The notes under the pieces: generated by a model | Seen by the model: the letters and a program-made list of their open reading frames with translations, nothing else | What the model was told of the DNA's origin: nothing | Databases searched by the model: none | In this document: positions 16,660-26,381 of the stretch, piece after piece | How the letters are laid out: each line of letters begins with the position of its first letter | How positions within the stretch are numbered: position 1 is the stretch's first letter | Program-made: the position numbers and the translations under genes | Assembly (NCBI GenBank): GCA_945883825.1 | Contig: CAMCYF010000015.1 | Location: forward strand, 1-54,440 | Source: Chitinophaga pinensis | GTDB taxonomy: Bacteria > Bacteroidota > Bacteroidia > Flavobacteriales_D > Crocinitomicaceae | Reading direction: 5' to 3' | Length of the DNA: 54,440 nucleotides

Positions 16660-19071
16660 ATGAAAATATTTACTTTTTTATTCCTTCTTTCTTTACCAAC
16701 TTTTTTATCTGCACAAACACAAACTGTGCGAGGTAAAGTTTTTGATAGTGAAACAAACTTACCTTTAATTGGTGTTAAACTGAGCATCCAAGTTAATGAA
16801 ACAGATTTACTTCGTGTCTTATCCAATGCTGATGGTGAATTTGAAATTAAAAATGTACCTGTTGGAAAATATAGTTTAGAGGCAACTTATGCCCTGTATA
16901 ATCCTAAATCTTCCACAATTGAAGTAGGTTCCGGACGAGAAGTTATTGTCAATGTTCCAATGGCTGAAATGATTGTCTTGCAGAAAGAAGTGACTGTAAC
17001 GGCAAAAAGAAAAGGGGAAGTATTAAATAACATGGCGCTCCTTTCTACACAACAATTTAGTGTTTCTGAAACAAATCGTTATCCTGGTTCTAGGATGGAT
17101 CCCGCTAGGATGGCTTCAAATTTTGCTGGAGTTGGAGGGTCTGATGATTCCAGAAATGACATCGTTGTTCGTGGAAATTCTCCCCTTGGCGTTTTATGGC
17201 GCGTGGAAGGTGTTGATATTCCAAATCCAAATCATTTTTCAATTTCTGGAAGTTCTGGTGGACCAGTTTCTATTATCAACAACAAAATACTTGGCAATTC
17301 AGATTTTCTCATGAGTGCTTATCCTGCTGAATACGGAAATAGTACTGCCGGAGTATTTGACTTAAAATTGAGAAACGGAAACAATAAACAGCTTGAATTT
17401 ACCGGTCAATTTGGCTTTCTGGGCACAGAGTTTTTAGCAGAAGGTCCTATGGGTAAAAAAGGTAAAGCTTCCTTTTTGGTGATGGGAAGATATTCTACTT
17501 TATCGCTCTTCGAGAAATTGGGCATAAAAATAGGAACGGATGCAGTTCCTGTTTATGGCGATGCTGCCTTTAAGTTTAATTGGGTTTTGAAAAATAATGC
17601 ACAATTATCCTTTTTTGGAATTGGAGGGAAAAGTAAGATTGCAATCAAAATTTCGGATCAAAAAAAGGTTACTGCTGACTTATATGGTGATGGAGACAGA
17701 GATCAGTATTTTGGTACGAGCATGTATTTTTCTGGATTTAATTACAAAAAAACACTTGGTGAAAAAACATTTTTTACCGCAACTATAGCTGCAGCAATCG
17801 AAGATCAACACACCAAACACGACTATTTAAAAGGAAGAAAGATTGAGGGTGACTCAATAAAAATAGATGCAATCTACAACATGTTGGCTTATACCTTTAA
17901 AATAGCAAAGATTTCTGCTTATGCTGCTATCAATCATAAAATAAATACTCGTCATACGATTAAAGCTGGGGTTAATTTTGATCTTATGCAACTCGATCAA
18001 ATAGATTCTGTTTTAGTTGATTTAGATACGCCTAATGATTATAAGGTTCGTTGGAATTACAATGGTTCGGCATTACTTGCTCAGCCATTTGTGCAATGGA
18101 AATGGCGTGTAAATGAAAATATGGATATATCTGCTGGCTTGCATGCTCAGTATTTTTCATTGAGTAATAGCATAAGCCCTGCTGAACCTCGAGTTGGAAT
18201 GAAATATCGAATGAAAGGATCTCAATCAATTTCTGCAGGAGCAGGAATGCACAGTCAAATACAACCAATTTATACCTACACATTTGATAAAAATGGAAAT
18301 GGAGACTTTTACAATAAAAACATGGATTTTACACGAAGTTTACATACGGTTTTAGGGTATGAAAAATTCTTTGATAAAGGGTTCAGTATTAAATCAGAAG
18401 CGTATTACCAACACCTTTATAATGTTCCTGTTGAAGTTAATGCTTCTTCTTTCTCTATGATTAATATGGGAAGTGGATTTTCAAGAATTTTTGCAGATTC
18501 ATTGCAGAATACAGGAACCGGCTTTAATTATGGGCTTGAACTAACTGTTCAGAAGTACTTTGATAAATCTTTTTTCTTCTTGTTTTCTGGAACCTTCTAC
18601 GAATCTAAGTACAAAGGGAGCGATGGTGTTCTGCGCAATACTTCTTTCAATGGAAATTATGTTGCTAATTTCTTAGTTGGTAAAGAATTTAAACTAAGTA
18701 AAAATCAAGTTTTTGGAATCGGTGGAAAATGTACAGTTGCTGGTGGAAAACGATATGGATTAGTAGATGTGGATAAAACCAAGGATGATAAAGAATTAAT
18801 TTTTAAGGACTCTTTATTTAATGATTTACAATTCGCAGATTATTTCCGAGTAGATTTTAAAATAAGTTGGAGAATGGACACCAAGAAAATGACTCATGAA
18901 ATTGGCCTAGATCTTGTAAATCTTTTGAATACTAAAAATTTATTAAGTTTAGCTTATGCTCCTCGCTTGGATCCAACCGATATGTCTGAACCTACTGCTG
19001 AGAGAACACAATTGGGATTTTTGCCAATATTCTACTATAAGATAGATTTCAAAGCAAAGAAAAAAGAATAG
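16660..19071 (+). CDS. TonB-dependent receptor with carboxypeptidase-like regulatory domain
   Basis: This is an outer-membrane active transporter, or a related receptor, of 803 residues from the chosen start. The start at 16660 gives a clean signal peptide (MKIFTFLFLLSLPTFLSAQ) and lies just after a good promoter; the frame is open back to 16564 but that part would precede transcription. Residues about 20-110 form the carboxypeptidase regulatory-like domain (VRGKVFDSETNLPLIGVKL). Then comes a plug with DIVVRGNSPLGVLWRVEGVD, and a long barrel. The substrate is not evident. The stop overlaps the GTG of recO by one base. Confidence 0.9.
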   Translation: MKIFTFLFLLSLPTFLSAQTQTVRGKVFDSETNLPLIGVKLSIQVNETDLLRVLSNADGEFEIKNVPVGKYSLEATYALYNPKSSTIEVGSGREVIVNVPMAEMIVLQKEVTVTAKRKGEVLNNMALLSTQQFSVSETNRYPGSRMDPARMASNFAGVGGSDDSRNDIVVRGNSPLGVLWRVEGVDIPNPNHFSISGSSGGPVSIINNKILGNSDFLMSAYPAEYGNSTAGVFDLKLRNGNNKQLEFTGQFGFLGTEFLAEGPMGKKGKASFLVMGRYSTLSLFEKLGIKIGTDAVPVYGDAAFKFNWVLKNNAQLSFFGIGGKSKIAIKISDQKKVTADLYGDGDRDQYFGTSMYFSGFNYKKTLGEKTFFTATIAAAIEDQHTKHDYLKGRKIEGDSIKIDAIYNMLAYTFKIAKISAYAAINHKINTRHTIKAGVNFDLMQLDQIDSVLVDLDTPNDYKVRWNYNGSALLAQPFVQWKWRVNENMDISAGLHAQYFSLSNSISPAEPRVGMKYRMKGSQSISAGAGMHSQIQPIYTYTFDKNGNGDFYNKNMDFTRSLHTVLGYEKFFDKGFSIKSEAYYQHLYNVPVEVNASSFSMINMGSGFSRIFADSLQNTGTGFNYGLELTVQKYFDKSFFFLFSGTFYESKYKGSDGVLRNTSFNGNYVANFLVGKEFKLSKNQVFGIGGKCTVAGGKRYGLVDVDKTKDDKELIFKDSLFNDLQFADYFRVDFKISWRMDTKKMTHEIGLDLVNLLNTKNLLSLAYAPRLDPTDMSEPTAERTQLGFLPIFYYKIDFKAKKKE

Positions 19072-19772
19072 TGAAAAATACAGATCTTGGTATTTTAATA
19101 GCAAAAAAAAACTATTCTGAAAGCAGTTTAATTCTTACCTTCTATACAGAACTCAACGGACTTTCTAGTTTTATTTTTAAGGGTGCTAGAAAAAAGAAAT
19201 TAGCTATTTTCCATTTAGGGATTTATGAACTTACTTTTTTTAAGCGAGCGGAAAGCGAGCTTGGGATTATTAACGCAATGGATTTAGCACTTCCGCTTTC
19301 TGAAATTTATTTTAATCCACAAAAAACTATTCTGTGTTTTTTTATAGCTGATGTTTTAAAACAAACCTTAAAAGTTGAAGGTGGAGATACACTCATATTT
19401 AAATTTCTTCGAGAAAAGATAAGCTTATTAGAAGTCAAAACAGATTTATACACATTTCCTTTGGAATTTTTAACAGGCTTAATTGTTAATTTAGGTTATC
19501 TACCGCACTTTGAAGAAGCTAATGCCTCATATTTTGACCTGCAAAAAGGAATTTTTACAGCAGTAGAATCTCCTTATTCTTATTTTGTAGATGAGCAAAC
19601 TGTACAACAATTAAAAACATATTTTGAAGGGAATTATTTACAGTCTTTTGAAAAAGAAACGACTAAAAAATCACTACAGCTGTTGATTGACTATTACCAA
19701 ATTCATATTCCAAATTTCCGAATAGATGTTTCTTTAGGAATAATAAAAGACACCTTGTATTCTTATGCTTAA
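19071..19772 (+). CDS. recO: DNA repair protein RecO
   Basis: RecO helps load RecA at gaps with RecF and RecR. The 233-residue protein has the N-terminal OB fold (GILIAKKNYSESSLILTFYT, then LSSFIFKGARKKK) and a helical C-terminal domain. The zinc cysteines found in some RecO proteins are absent. The start is GTG at 19071, overlapping the stop of the receptor gene (TAGTG). The link to a TonB receptor is probably transcriptional only. Confidence 0.9.
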   Translation: MKNTDLGILIAKKNYSESSLILTFYTELNGLSSFIFKGARKKKLAIFHLGIYELTFFKRAESELGIINAMDLALPLSEIYFNPQKTILCFFIADVLKQTLKVEGGDTLIFKFLREKISLLEVKTDLYTFPLEFLTGLIVNLGYLPHFEEANASYFDLQKGIFTAVESPYSYFVDEQTVQQLKTYFEGNYLQSFEKETTKKSLQLLIDYYQIHIPNFRIDVSLGIIKDTLYSYA

Positions 19773-19838
19773 GAATTTTTATTTCTCTTTTATTATTATT
19801 TTGTAATTTAGATTCTTAAAATCACTAAATAAATAAAT

Positions 19839-20720
19839 ATGACTAAAAAACTACTTTTTATCTTAACATTAACTTTTGTTGTTTCGGCAGAGGCACAAAA
19901 CATCCCTAATGCGGGATTTGAAAGTTGGGCGCCAGGTTTTGGATACGATGATCCAAATTCTTGGGGGACACTAAATGCACTAGGCATACTTGGAGTTCCT
20001 GTTTCCGTAACAAAATCTACATCTAGTCATAGCGGTGCTTTTTCTGCCAAGGTAGAAACAATATTAGCAGACCTAGAAATGAGCGGAACCCCTGAGCCAT
20101 TTCCTGGCATTTTATTTATCGGATCCCTTAATGTATTGAGTCAATCTGCTGTCTTTGGAACGCCTTTTACTGCAAAACCAGACTCTTTAGTGGGATGGAT
20201 AAAGTATTCTCCTGTAAATGATGATGCTTGTGGTGTAGTTGTTCAATTATCAAAATGGGACGCTGTTAATATGACTCAGGAATTTATTGGTTTTGGAATT
20301 TATTCAAGCTCATCCCCAAGTAGTTCTTTTTACCGTTTCTCAGTTCCTATTGACTACGAAAGTCAAAGTACACCTGATACTCTTCAAGTTACTGTTGTTA
20401 GTAGTGTAGAGGAAGGGCAAGGGCAAGTAGGTTCTGCTGTTTGGGTAGATGATTTGTCTTTGATTTATAATACATCTTCAATTGGGGAGTTAAATGGTAC
20501 TTCTTTTGAGGTCTTTCCTAATCCTGTAAACGATGAACTTTCCATATCTTCAAAAATAGTTGATAAAATGGAAGTCTATTCTGCAACAGGAATTCTAATT
20601 GATCATATTATATTAGATTCAGGATTAATTTATACCTATGACACAAAAAAATTAGCAAATGGGCTCTATCTTGTTAAAAACAGTAAGGGCGAATTAAAAA
20701 GGTTCATTGTTCAACATTAA
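19839..20720 (+). CDS. Secreted protein with T9SS type A sorting domain
   Basis: The 293-residue product has a signal peptide (cleavage after about Gln20). Its body resembles the PCMD-type beta-sandwich found in Bacteroidota exported proteins: IPNAGFESW near the N-terminus, SHSGAFSAKVET, and VWVDDLSLIY near residue 210. The C-terminal 75 residues are a type A sorting domain (FEVFPNPVNDELSI, ending LANGLYLVKN...KRFIVQH). It should cross the outer membrane by the type IX system and be anchored at the surface or released. A ligand, probably glycan, is inferred only from the fold resemblance. Confidence 0.85.
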   Translation: MTKKLLFILTLTFVVSAEAQNIPNAGFESWAPGFGYDDPNSWGTLNALGILGVPVSVTKSTSSHSGAFSAKVETILADLEMSGTPEPFPGILFIGSLNVLSQSAVFGTPFTAKPDSLVGWIKYSPVNDDACGVVVQLSKWDAVNMTQEFIGFGIYSSSSPSSSFYRFSVPIDYESQSTPDTLQVTVVSSVEEGQGQVGSAVWVDDLSLIYNTSSIGELNGTSFEVFPNPVNDELSISSKIVDKMEVYSATGILIDHIILDSGLIYTYDTKKLANGLYLVKNSKGELKRFIVQH

Positions 20721-20740
20721 GAAATAAATAAAAATCTGAC

Positions 20741-20769
20741 AAAAGGGGATGTTTAGCATCCCTTTTTTT
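20741..20769 (+). terminator. Terminator of the type A cargo gene
   Basis: GGGATG and CATCCC form the stem core, extendable by A-T pairs, with loop TTTAG and seven Ts after it. Confidence 0.85.
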
Positions 20770-20801
20770 ATTTTTCCGATTTTTTTGCTTATATTCAAGT
20801 A

Positions 20802-23096
20802 ATGAATTTAAAAATACAAGAAAGTTTCCTTGACCCTGCGGTTTTTACTGAGCGATTTATCAATCAAACAAATCGCAGCATTTTTTTAACAGGAAAAGCA
20901 GGAACAGGGAAAACAACTTTACTTCACAAAATTGTTTCTTCAACCCATAAAAATACGGTAATTGTGGCGCCAACTGGAATTGCCGCTTTAAATGCTGGAG
21001 GAGTGACAATTCACTCTTTTTTTCAGTTGCCTTTTGGAGCATTTATACCAGATTTTAAAACACCACAAATAGGAGTTGCTTTAAAGTCAGAAAACAAAAC
21101 AACATTAAAAAGACATTTTTCAATGAATCGCCGTAGAATTTCTCTTATACGTTCATTAGAATTATTGATTATTGATGAAGTGAGTATGCTTCGAGCAGAT
21201 TTATTGGATGCAATCGATTGGACTATGAGGACAGTTCGTAGAATAAATTTACCCTTTGGCGGTGTGCAAGTCCTCTTTATAGGAGATCTTCATCAGTTGC
21301 CTCCGGTTGTTAAAAATGATGAGTGGGCCTTGCTGAAATTGTATTACAAAGGAATTCATTTTTTTAACGCTGTTGTTTTTGCTGAAGAGCAACCAATATA
21401 TATTGAACTCGAGAAAATTTATCGGCAAGTTGACAGTGTTTTTATTGAACTTTTAAATCACCTAAGAAATAATGCTATTTCAGAAGAAGATCTGACCTTA
21501 ATTAATAAAAACGTACAACACAATTTACGAATTGAAGATCGTAAGGGCTATATAACTCTGACAACACACAATAACAAAGCAGATGAAATGAACCTTCGTG
21601 AACTTGAGTTTTTGAAAGAAAAATCATATTCGTATCAAGCAGAAATCACTGGAGATTTTCCAGCTCATCTTCTTCCACTGGATGCACGACTAGAATTAAA
21701 AGTTGGGGCGCAAATTATGTTTATTAAAAATGATGTTTCATTTGACAAGCAATTTTATAATGGCAAAATGGGTTTTGTTGATTCGCTTTCAAAAGATGAA
21801 ATAATTGTGAACTTCCCTGAAGAGAAAAAGAAAATTGTACTAGAAAAATTTGAATGGACCAATATTAAATATTCCTTAGACGAGAAAACACAGGAGATAA
21901 AAGAAGAAGTCTTGGGTACTTTTGTCCACTATCCGATAAAATTAGCGTGGGCAATTACCATACACAAAAGTCAAGGATTAACATTTGAAAAAGCAATCTT
22001 AGATGTGGCAGATGCATTTGCGCCAGGGCAAGCATACGTAGCTTTTTCTCGCTTAAGATCGCTAGAAGGGCTGATTCTATTAAATCCATTAAAACTAAAT
22101 GGCATTCCAAACGACCAGCAAATGATGGCCTATTCTAACTCCAAATTTAAATTAAGTGATTTAGATGTTGCACTCCAAAAAGAAACATTTGTGTTTTTAA
22201 AAAATAAAATTTTAGAAGCATTTGATTGGTACGACACATTTGCTTTATGGACATCCTACTCAGGTTCAATTTCAATTTTATCTTCAAAATCAGAGAAATT
22301 TAAACAAACTTCTTGGGTTAAGCGAATTACAGATGAACTTGCAAAAACGAATGAGCCAGCTACAAAATTTAGGAAGCAAATTTCTGCTCTGTTTCAAGTT
22401 GAAAAAACAGATTTAGTCTTTATAAATTCAAGGATTAACGCAGCATATTCTTATTTCTTTGATATCTTAGACCCTTTAGTTTTAGAAAGCTTCCGCAAAT
22501 TACTGGAACTTAATCAAGTTAAAAAGACAAAGCAAGTAGTTGAAGAAATAGAGCCTTTATGCGAAGAATTACTGCAAATAGTTTTAACGCTAAAGCGCCT
22601 GCGTTTGTTTTTTGAAGCACTAACTAATGGAAAAGAAATCACAAAAGAAATTTATAGGGTTTCAGAAATAGAGAACTACAAAGTATCAAAATTAGCAGTA
22701 ATACAAAATGATTTTAGACAAAACAAAGTTAGTACATTACTAGAATTTGATGATGGAATTGGATTTATTCCACTAAAAATAAAGAATAAAGCGCCTAAAG
22801 AGCAAAAAAAATCAACCTATGATCAAACGCTAGAATTAGTACACCTTGGGAAAGATATTCATGAAATTGCCAAAGCACGGCAACTTTCTGTATCTACAAT
22901 TAATGGTCATTTCGCTCAATTAATACGTGGTGAAAAAATTGAACTGCGAGATGTAATGGAGCAAAAAAGAATTGCAGAAATAAAAACCCTTTTGGAAGGG
23001 AAAGAATTTTTCTCGCTTTCAAAAATACGCGAAGAACTTAATAACCAAGTATCTTGGGACGAACTTAGGCTTTATCAAGCATCTACAATAATCTAA
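20802..23096 (+). CDS. Pif1/RecD-like helicase with C-terminal helix-turn-helix
   Basis: A superfamily 1 DNA helicase of 764 residues. Walker A is GKAGTGKT at residues 31-38, Walker B is LLIIDEVSML near 122, and motif III is GDLHQLPPV. The UvrD_C_2-like block AWAITIHKSQGLTFEKA lies near 390. The C-terminal part has a helix-turn-helix of the HTH_40 type (GKDIHEIAKARQLSVSTING, about 680-710). This architecture is common in Bacteroidota and is usually called helicase or AAA ATPase. Its role is not established; G-quadruplex or fork processing by analogy with Pif1 is an inference. It is monocistronic. Confidence 0.88.
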   Translation: MNLKIQESFLDPAVFTERFINQTNRSIFLTGKAGTGKTTLLHKIVSSTHKNTVIVAPTGIAALNAGGVTIHSFFQLPFGAFIPDFKTPQIGVALKSENKTTLKRHFSMNRRRISLIRSLELLIIDEVSMLRADLLDAIDWTMRTVRRINLPFGGVQVLFIGDLHQLPPVVKNDEWALLKLYYKGIHFFNAVVFAEEQPIYIELEKIYRQVDSVFIELLNHLRNNAISEEDLTLINKNVQHNLRIEDRKGYITLTTHNNKADEMNLRELEFLKEKSYSYQAEITGDFPAHLLPLDARLELKVGAQIMFIKNDVSFDKQFYNGKMGFVDSLSKDEIIVNFPEEKKKIVLEKFEWTNIKYSLDEKTQEIKEEVLGTFVHYPIKLAWAITIHKSQGLTFEKAILDVADAFAPGQAYVAFSRLRSLEGLILLNPLKLNGIPNDQQMMAYSNSKFKLSDLDVALQKETFVFLKNKILEAFDWYDTFALWTSYSGSISILSSKSEKFKQTSWVKRITDELAKTNEPATKFRKQISALFQVEKTDLVFINSRINAAYSYFFDILDPLVLESFRKLLELNQVKKTKQVVEEIEPLCEELLQIVLTLKRLRLFFEALTNGKEITKEIYRVSEIENYKVSKLAVIQNDFRQNKVSTLLEFDDGIGFIPLKIKNKAPKEQKKSTYDQTLELVHLGKDIHEIAKARQLSVSTINGHFAQLIRGEKIELRDVMEQKRIAEIKTLLEGKEFFSLSKIREELNNQVSWDELRLYQASTII

Positions 23097-23117
23097 TTCA
23101 AAAAAAGAAATTTATAC

Positions 23118-25259
23118 CTACTTAGTGTACTGAATTACCGCATTTCCAAGAATAGTTGAAATTGAAAAGGCATTTTCACCAAATTGTGTTATTTGTAATT
23201 TCTCTGAACCTTTTAAGTCCTGATTAGCTATAAATTGGCCTGAAGTATTTAATAAATATAACTTATTCTCTATTGCATCAAGAATACCAATTAAAATTAT
23301 TCCATTTTTGCCTGACTTCACAGAACAACTGCTTATTTCTGACAGATTCATTATTTTCTTCCACTTAACAATCCCATTATTATCTATCGCCCTTATTTCA
23401 TTAGTGTTTTTTATCAATAGGACAAGGTTGTTATTTTCAAAATAATGACCTATAATACTAGAATTTGATTTTATCTTCGATATTTTACTTTGTGCGTTTG
23501 AATTAATTATTTGAAGTGAATTATTTATTATTCCCGCAAAAAATAATGAGGAATTATCTGTAAATAACTGAAAACTTGAATCACAAGTTATTTTTTTAGT
23601 TACTGAGCGACTTTGAGGATTCAAAAAATAAATCATGTTTTGGGTTAATATTCCAATTTGATTTTTTTTATCTTTTTGATACTGTCCTGTCTGTTTTATT
23701 AACCCATTTGTTGAAAATTGCTTGATTACAGAACCTTTTTCGTTTAATATCGAAAAGTTATTTGGTCCATTAACTGTAACGAATTCTTCTTTAGAACTAA
23801 ATTTTAGTGGAGCTATGCCATTAGTTGCAATTAGACGATAAATTATCCGCCCGTTTTTATCAATGATTTGGCATTCTCCATTAAGTAAAAGAGAGGAGTA
23901 GTTTTTATCTGATTTGAAATCCTTTAAAATTACATCATTATTGAGTAATTGTTTTTCCCATTTTCTAAGTCCATTAATATACCCGATTAATTTATTACTT
24001 TCAGTTAAAGCAATTACATTTCCTCTTTCATCTAAGGCTATAAAATCCTTAATCCTTTCACCAATATTCATTGTAAAATAATCTTTGTCATTTTCTTGCT
24101 CCTCGACATTGATTTTATTTGATGCAATGTATTCTGTTTCAATTTTTATTGATCGAAAAATATTTATTGCTTTATGTTCCTTATTACTTACAATCCGAGA
24201 AGCTACTTTAACAGGAAGTTCGCTATAAACAAAGTTCATTTTTTTTTCATCTTGTGAAAGTGAATGGCCTAAATTTATCTCTGCAACAATCTCGTCTAAA
24301 TAACTTTTATCAGTTGATATAACAGCAAAATTATTAAATTCCTCTATAAAAAAACCTGTGGCAATATCTTGCTTAAAATAGCTGCTAAAAGGAATATTTT
24401 TAAAATTAGCAGAACTTTCATTTCTTTCTTCAATATTTAATTTTTCATTTAAATTTTGAATAGGATTCTGCCCTTCTTTAAAATAAAAGATAGCCGCATT
24501 TTGATTTTTATTTCTTATAAATACAAGTCCTTTATCTAGCCATTTAGTGAAATCACTATTTTTAAATTCTTTATCTATTTCTTTTAAATAAGAAATGCTA
24601 AAAAAGGTATAAGACGAAAAAAAATTTGGTGTAATTCCCGCAAATAATTTTGCGTCGTCAATAGCACTAATTGTAGTTTTATTGTATTTAGTTTTCGTGT
24701 ATTTGTAAGAGCCTTTTTCCTTATTGTAAAAATCCGAAGTTTGGGTATTTTTTTTACTTAAATAGACAACCGAATAAGATGCTTTATTGTCTACTTCAAA
24801 CGTTAAGTTTTTATAGAAATCTAAGTCCCCTTGATATAAAAGCAGTTGATTGTTTAGAAAGCGGCCCTTATACTTTCCAAAAGTGAAATTCATTTTTCCT
24901 TGAAATTTTAATGGGAACAAGCCCTTAACTAAAATTGCTATAACCTCATTTTTAGTCCAGTTATCTTTGCGCTCAATTAATAAAATAGGCCTCTTTGTAC
25001 TTAAAAAAATTGAGCTTTCACAAGTTATCGCACTAATAATTGAATTATAAAGAGTGAAGCTTGCACTTAAAACCTGCAAGTTATTTTCTTTCCAATTTAT
25101 CTCCCTCGGATTGTGAGATACAACTATGGATTCATCTTTAAAAGAGAAGCAATCACGCAGATTTGAGGAAGTGTCTGTACGAATTAAATCATATGATACA
25201 TAAGAAATCCAAGCAGTTAAGCCAAGGCAAACAATTACTAGAAAAATACGATTGCGCAT
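23118..25259 (-). CDS. Membrane-anchored protein with C-terminal propeller-like repeats
   Basis: The 713-residue protein has one N-terminal membrane segment (about residues 4-22) and no lipobox. Residues 30-400 belong to no family I recognise. From about residue 410 there are repeated short strands reminiscent of PQQ/WD-type beta-propeller blades, such as DFIALDERGNVIALTE, CQIIDKNGRIIYRL, NNFSILNEKGSVIKQF and EIRAIDNNGIVKWKK. It starts 76 bases after rnhB on the same strand, so the two may be co-transcribed. The large part probably lies in the periplasm. Function is unknown. Confidence 0.75.
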   Translation of the reverse strand: MRNRIFLVIVCLGLTAWISYVSYDLIRTDTSSNLRDCFSFKDESIVVSHNPREINWKENNLQVLSASFTLYNSIISAITCESSIFLSTKRPILLIERKDNWTKNEVIAILVKGLFPLKFQGKMNFTFGKYKGRFLNNQLLLYQGDLDFYKNLTFEVDNKASYSVVYLSKKNTQTSDFYNKEKGSYKYTKTKYNKTTISAIDDAKLFAGITPNFFSSYTFFSISYLKEIDKEFKNSDFTKWLDKGLVFIRNKNQNAAIFYFKEGQNPIQNLNEKLNIEERNESSANFKNIPFSSYFKQDIATGFFIEEFNNFAVISTDKSYLDEIVAEINLGHSLSQDEKKMNFVYSELPVKVASRIVSNKEHKAINIFRSIKIETEYIASNKINVEEQENDKDYFTMNIGERIKDFIALDERGNVIALTESNKLIGYINGLRKWEKQLLNNDVILKDFKSDKNYSSLLLNGECQIIDKNGRIIYRLIATNGIAPLKFSSKEEFVTVNGPNNFSILNEKGSVIKQFSTNGLIKQTGQYQKDKKNQIGILTQNMIYFLNPQSRSVTKKITCDSSFQLFTDNSSLFFAGIINNSLQIINSNAQSKISKIKSNSSIIGHYFENNNLVLLIKNTNEIRAIDNNGIVKWKKIMNLSEISSCSVKSGKNGIILIGILDAIENKLYLLNTSGQFIANQDLKGSEKLQITQFGENAFSISTILGNAVIQYTK

Positions 25260-25335
25260 TATTGTTTTTCACAAAACTATGGATTACATCAGGTATTTAT
25301 CCTTGTGTTTTATTAATAAATCAACACTCTCTTGT

Positions 25336-25947
25336 TCAATTGAATAAATTTAACTGACTATTTACAGCAAACAAACGAAAAGTTTTTCTGTGATGTATTG
25401 AAACACCAAAGTTCTGAAGTGCTTTACGATGCTTTAATGTTGGATATCCTTTATTTGTTTCCCAATCATAACTTGGGTTTTTTTGATGCAGACAGTTCAT
25501 CAAATAATCTCGATGTGTCTTTGCTAATATTGAGGCGGCAGCAATTGACTGGAATTTAGCATCTCCTTTCACGATGGTTTCATAAGGAATAGAAAGATAA
25601 GGGTGAAAACGATTTCCATCAATTAGTAAAAAATCAGGGCTTATTTTTAATTGACTAATTGCTTTATGCATTGCTAAAATACTGGCATTTAAGATATTTA
25701 TCTTATCAATTTCTGATACCTCAACAACCCCTATTCCAAAAGAAAGAGCTTTATTAATTATTTCATCTTTTAAAACTAATCGTTGTTTTTCATTCAATTT
25801 TTTGGAATCATTTAAGCCTAATATTACCTTTTTTGGATCTAAAATAACTGCTGCAGCAACAACTGGTCCAGCCAAGCAACCCCTTCCGGCTTCATCGCAA
25901 CCGGCTTCTAATCGATTTTTTTGTAAGTAAAGGTATAATTCTTGCAT
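25336..25947 (-). CDS. rnhB: Ribonuclease HII
   Basis: RNase HII cuts RNA in RNA-DNA hybrids and starts removal of misincorporated ribonucleotides. The 203-residue protein has the family signature GCDEAGRGCLAGPVVAAAV with catalytic D18 and E19, a third acidic residue in FLLIDGNRF, and the block KGDAKFQSIAAASILAKTHRD. The length is typical. It is divergent from the small secreted protein gene at 25999, with a 51-base shared intergenic region. Confidence 0.95.
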   Translation of the reverse strand: MQELYLYLQKNRLEAGCDEAGRGCLAGPVVAAAVILDPKKVILGLNDSKKLNEKQRLVLKDEIINKALSFGIGVVEVSEIDKINILNASILAMHKAISQLKISPDFLLIDGNRFHPYLSIPYETIVKGDAKFQSIAAASILAKTHRDYLMNCLHQKNPSYDWETNKGYPTLKHRKALQNFGVSIHHRKTFRLFAVNSQLNLFN

Positions 25948-25973
25948 TTATATAAAAGTGATGATTAATTTTG
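25942..25973 (+). promoter_or_regulatory. Promoter of the small secreted protein gene
   Basis: TTG at 25942-25944 and TAATTTTG at 25966-25973 are 21 bases apart and match the Bacteroidota consensus. The upstream box overlaps the rnhB start codon. Confidence 0.6.
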
Positions 25974-25998
25974 TATTTTAGCTTTAAATATCAACCTG

Positions 25999-26373
25999 AT
26001 GAATATGAAAACTTTATTAACTTCCCTCTGTATTCTTTTATTTAGCGTGACATTAACAGCACAAACTGTAAATTCAGCATCTTGTAAATCTAAGGCAAAT
26101 TTACTTTCTGGAAAAGAAAGTGGCAAAATTCAAATTACACTTCCTGAATCGGTAGTTAAAGAAAATATAGAGGATTATGGTAAATATTATTTGAAAATGT
26201 TTACAGTTAACTTTGATGAAAAGACGCACCTCGCTACTTTTAACATGGTTACTAATGATGAAAATTCTCGACGCGTAATTCTTCGCTTTTTGAGTGCTAA
26301 TCAGATACAATCTGTTGTAGTAGAAAATAAAGTCTTTACACTTGGTGATTTCTTCGATAATTTTCTGAAGTAG
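25999..26373 (+). CDS. Small secreted protein of unknown function
   Basis: The 124-residue product has a signal peptide (MKTLLTSLCILLFSVTLTAQ from the second Met at 26005; either Met is possible). The mature part of about 100 residues carries one Cys and an alpha/beta pattern: KIQITLPESVVKENIEDYGK, then LATFNMVTNDENSRRVILRF. It ends 8 bases before the convergent T9SS cargo gene. I do not recognise a family. Confidence 0.75.
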   Translation: MNMKTLLTSLCILLFSVTLTAQTVNSASCKSKANLLSGKESGKIQITLPESVVKENIEDYGKYYLKMFTVNFDEKTHLATFNMVTNDENSRRVILRFLSANQIQSVVVENKVFTLGDFFDNFLK

Positions 26374-26381
26374 ATTTTTAT

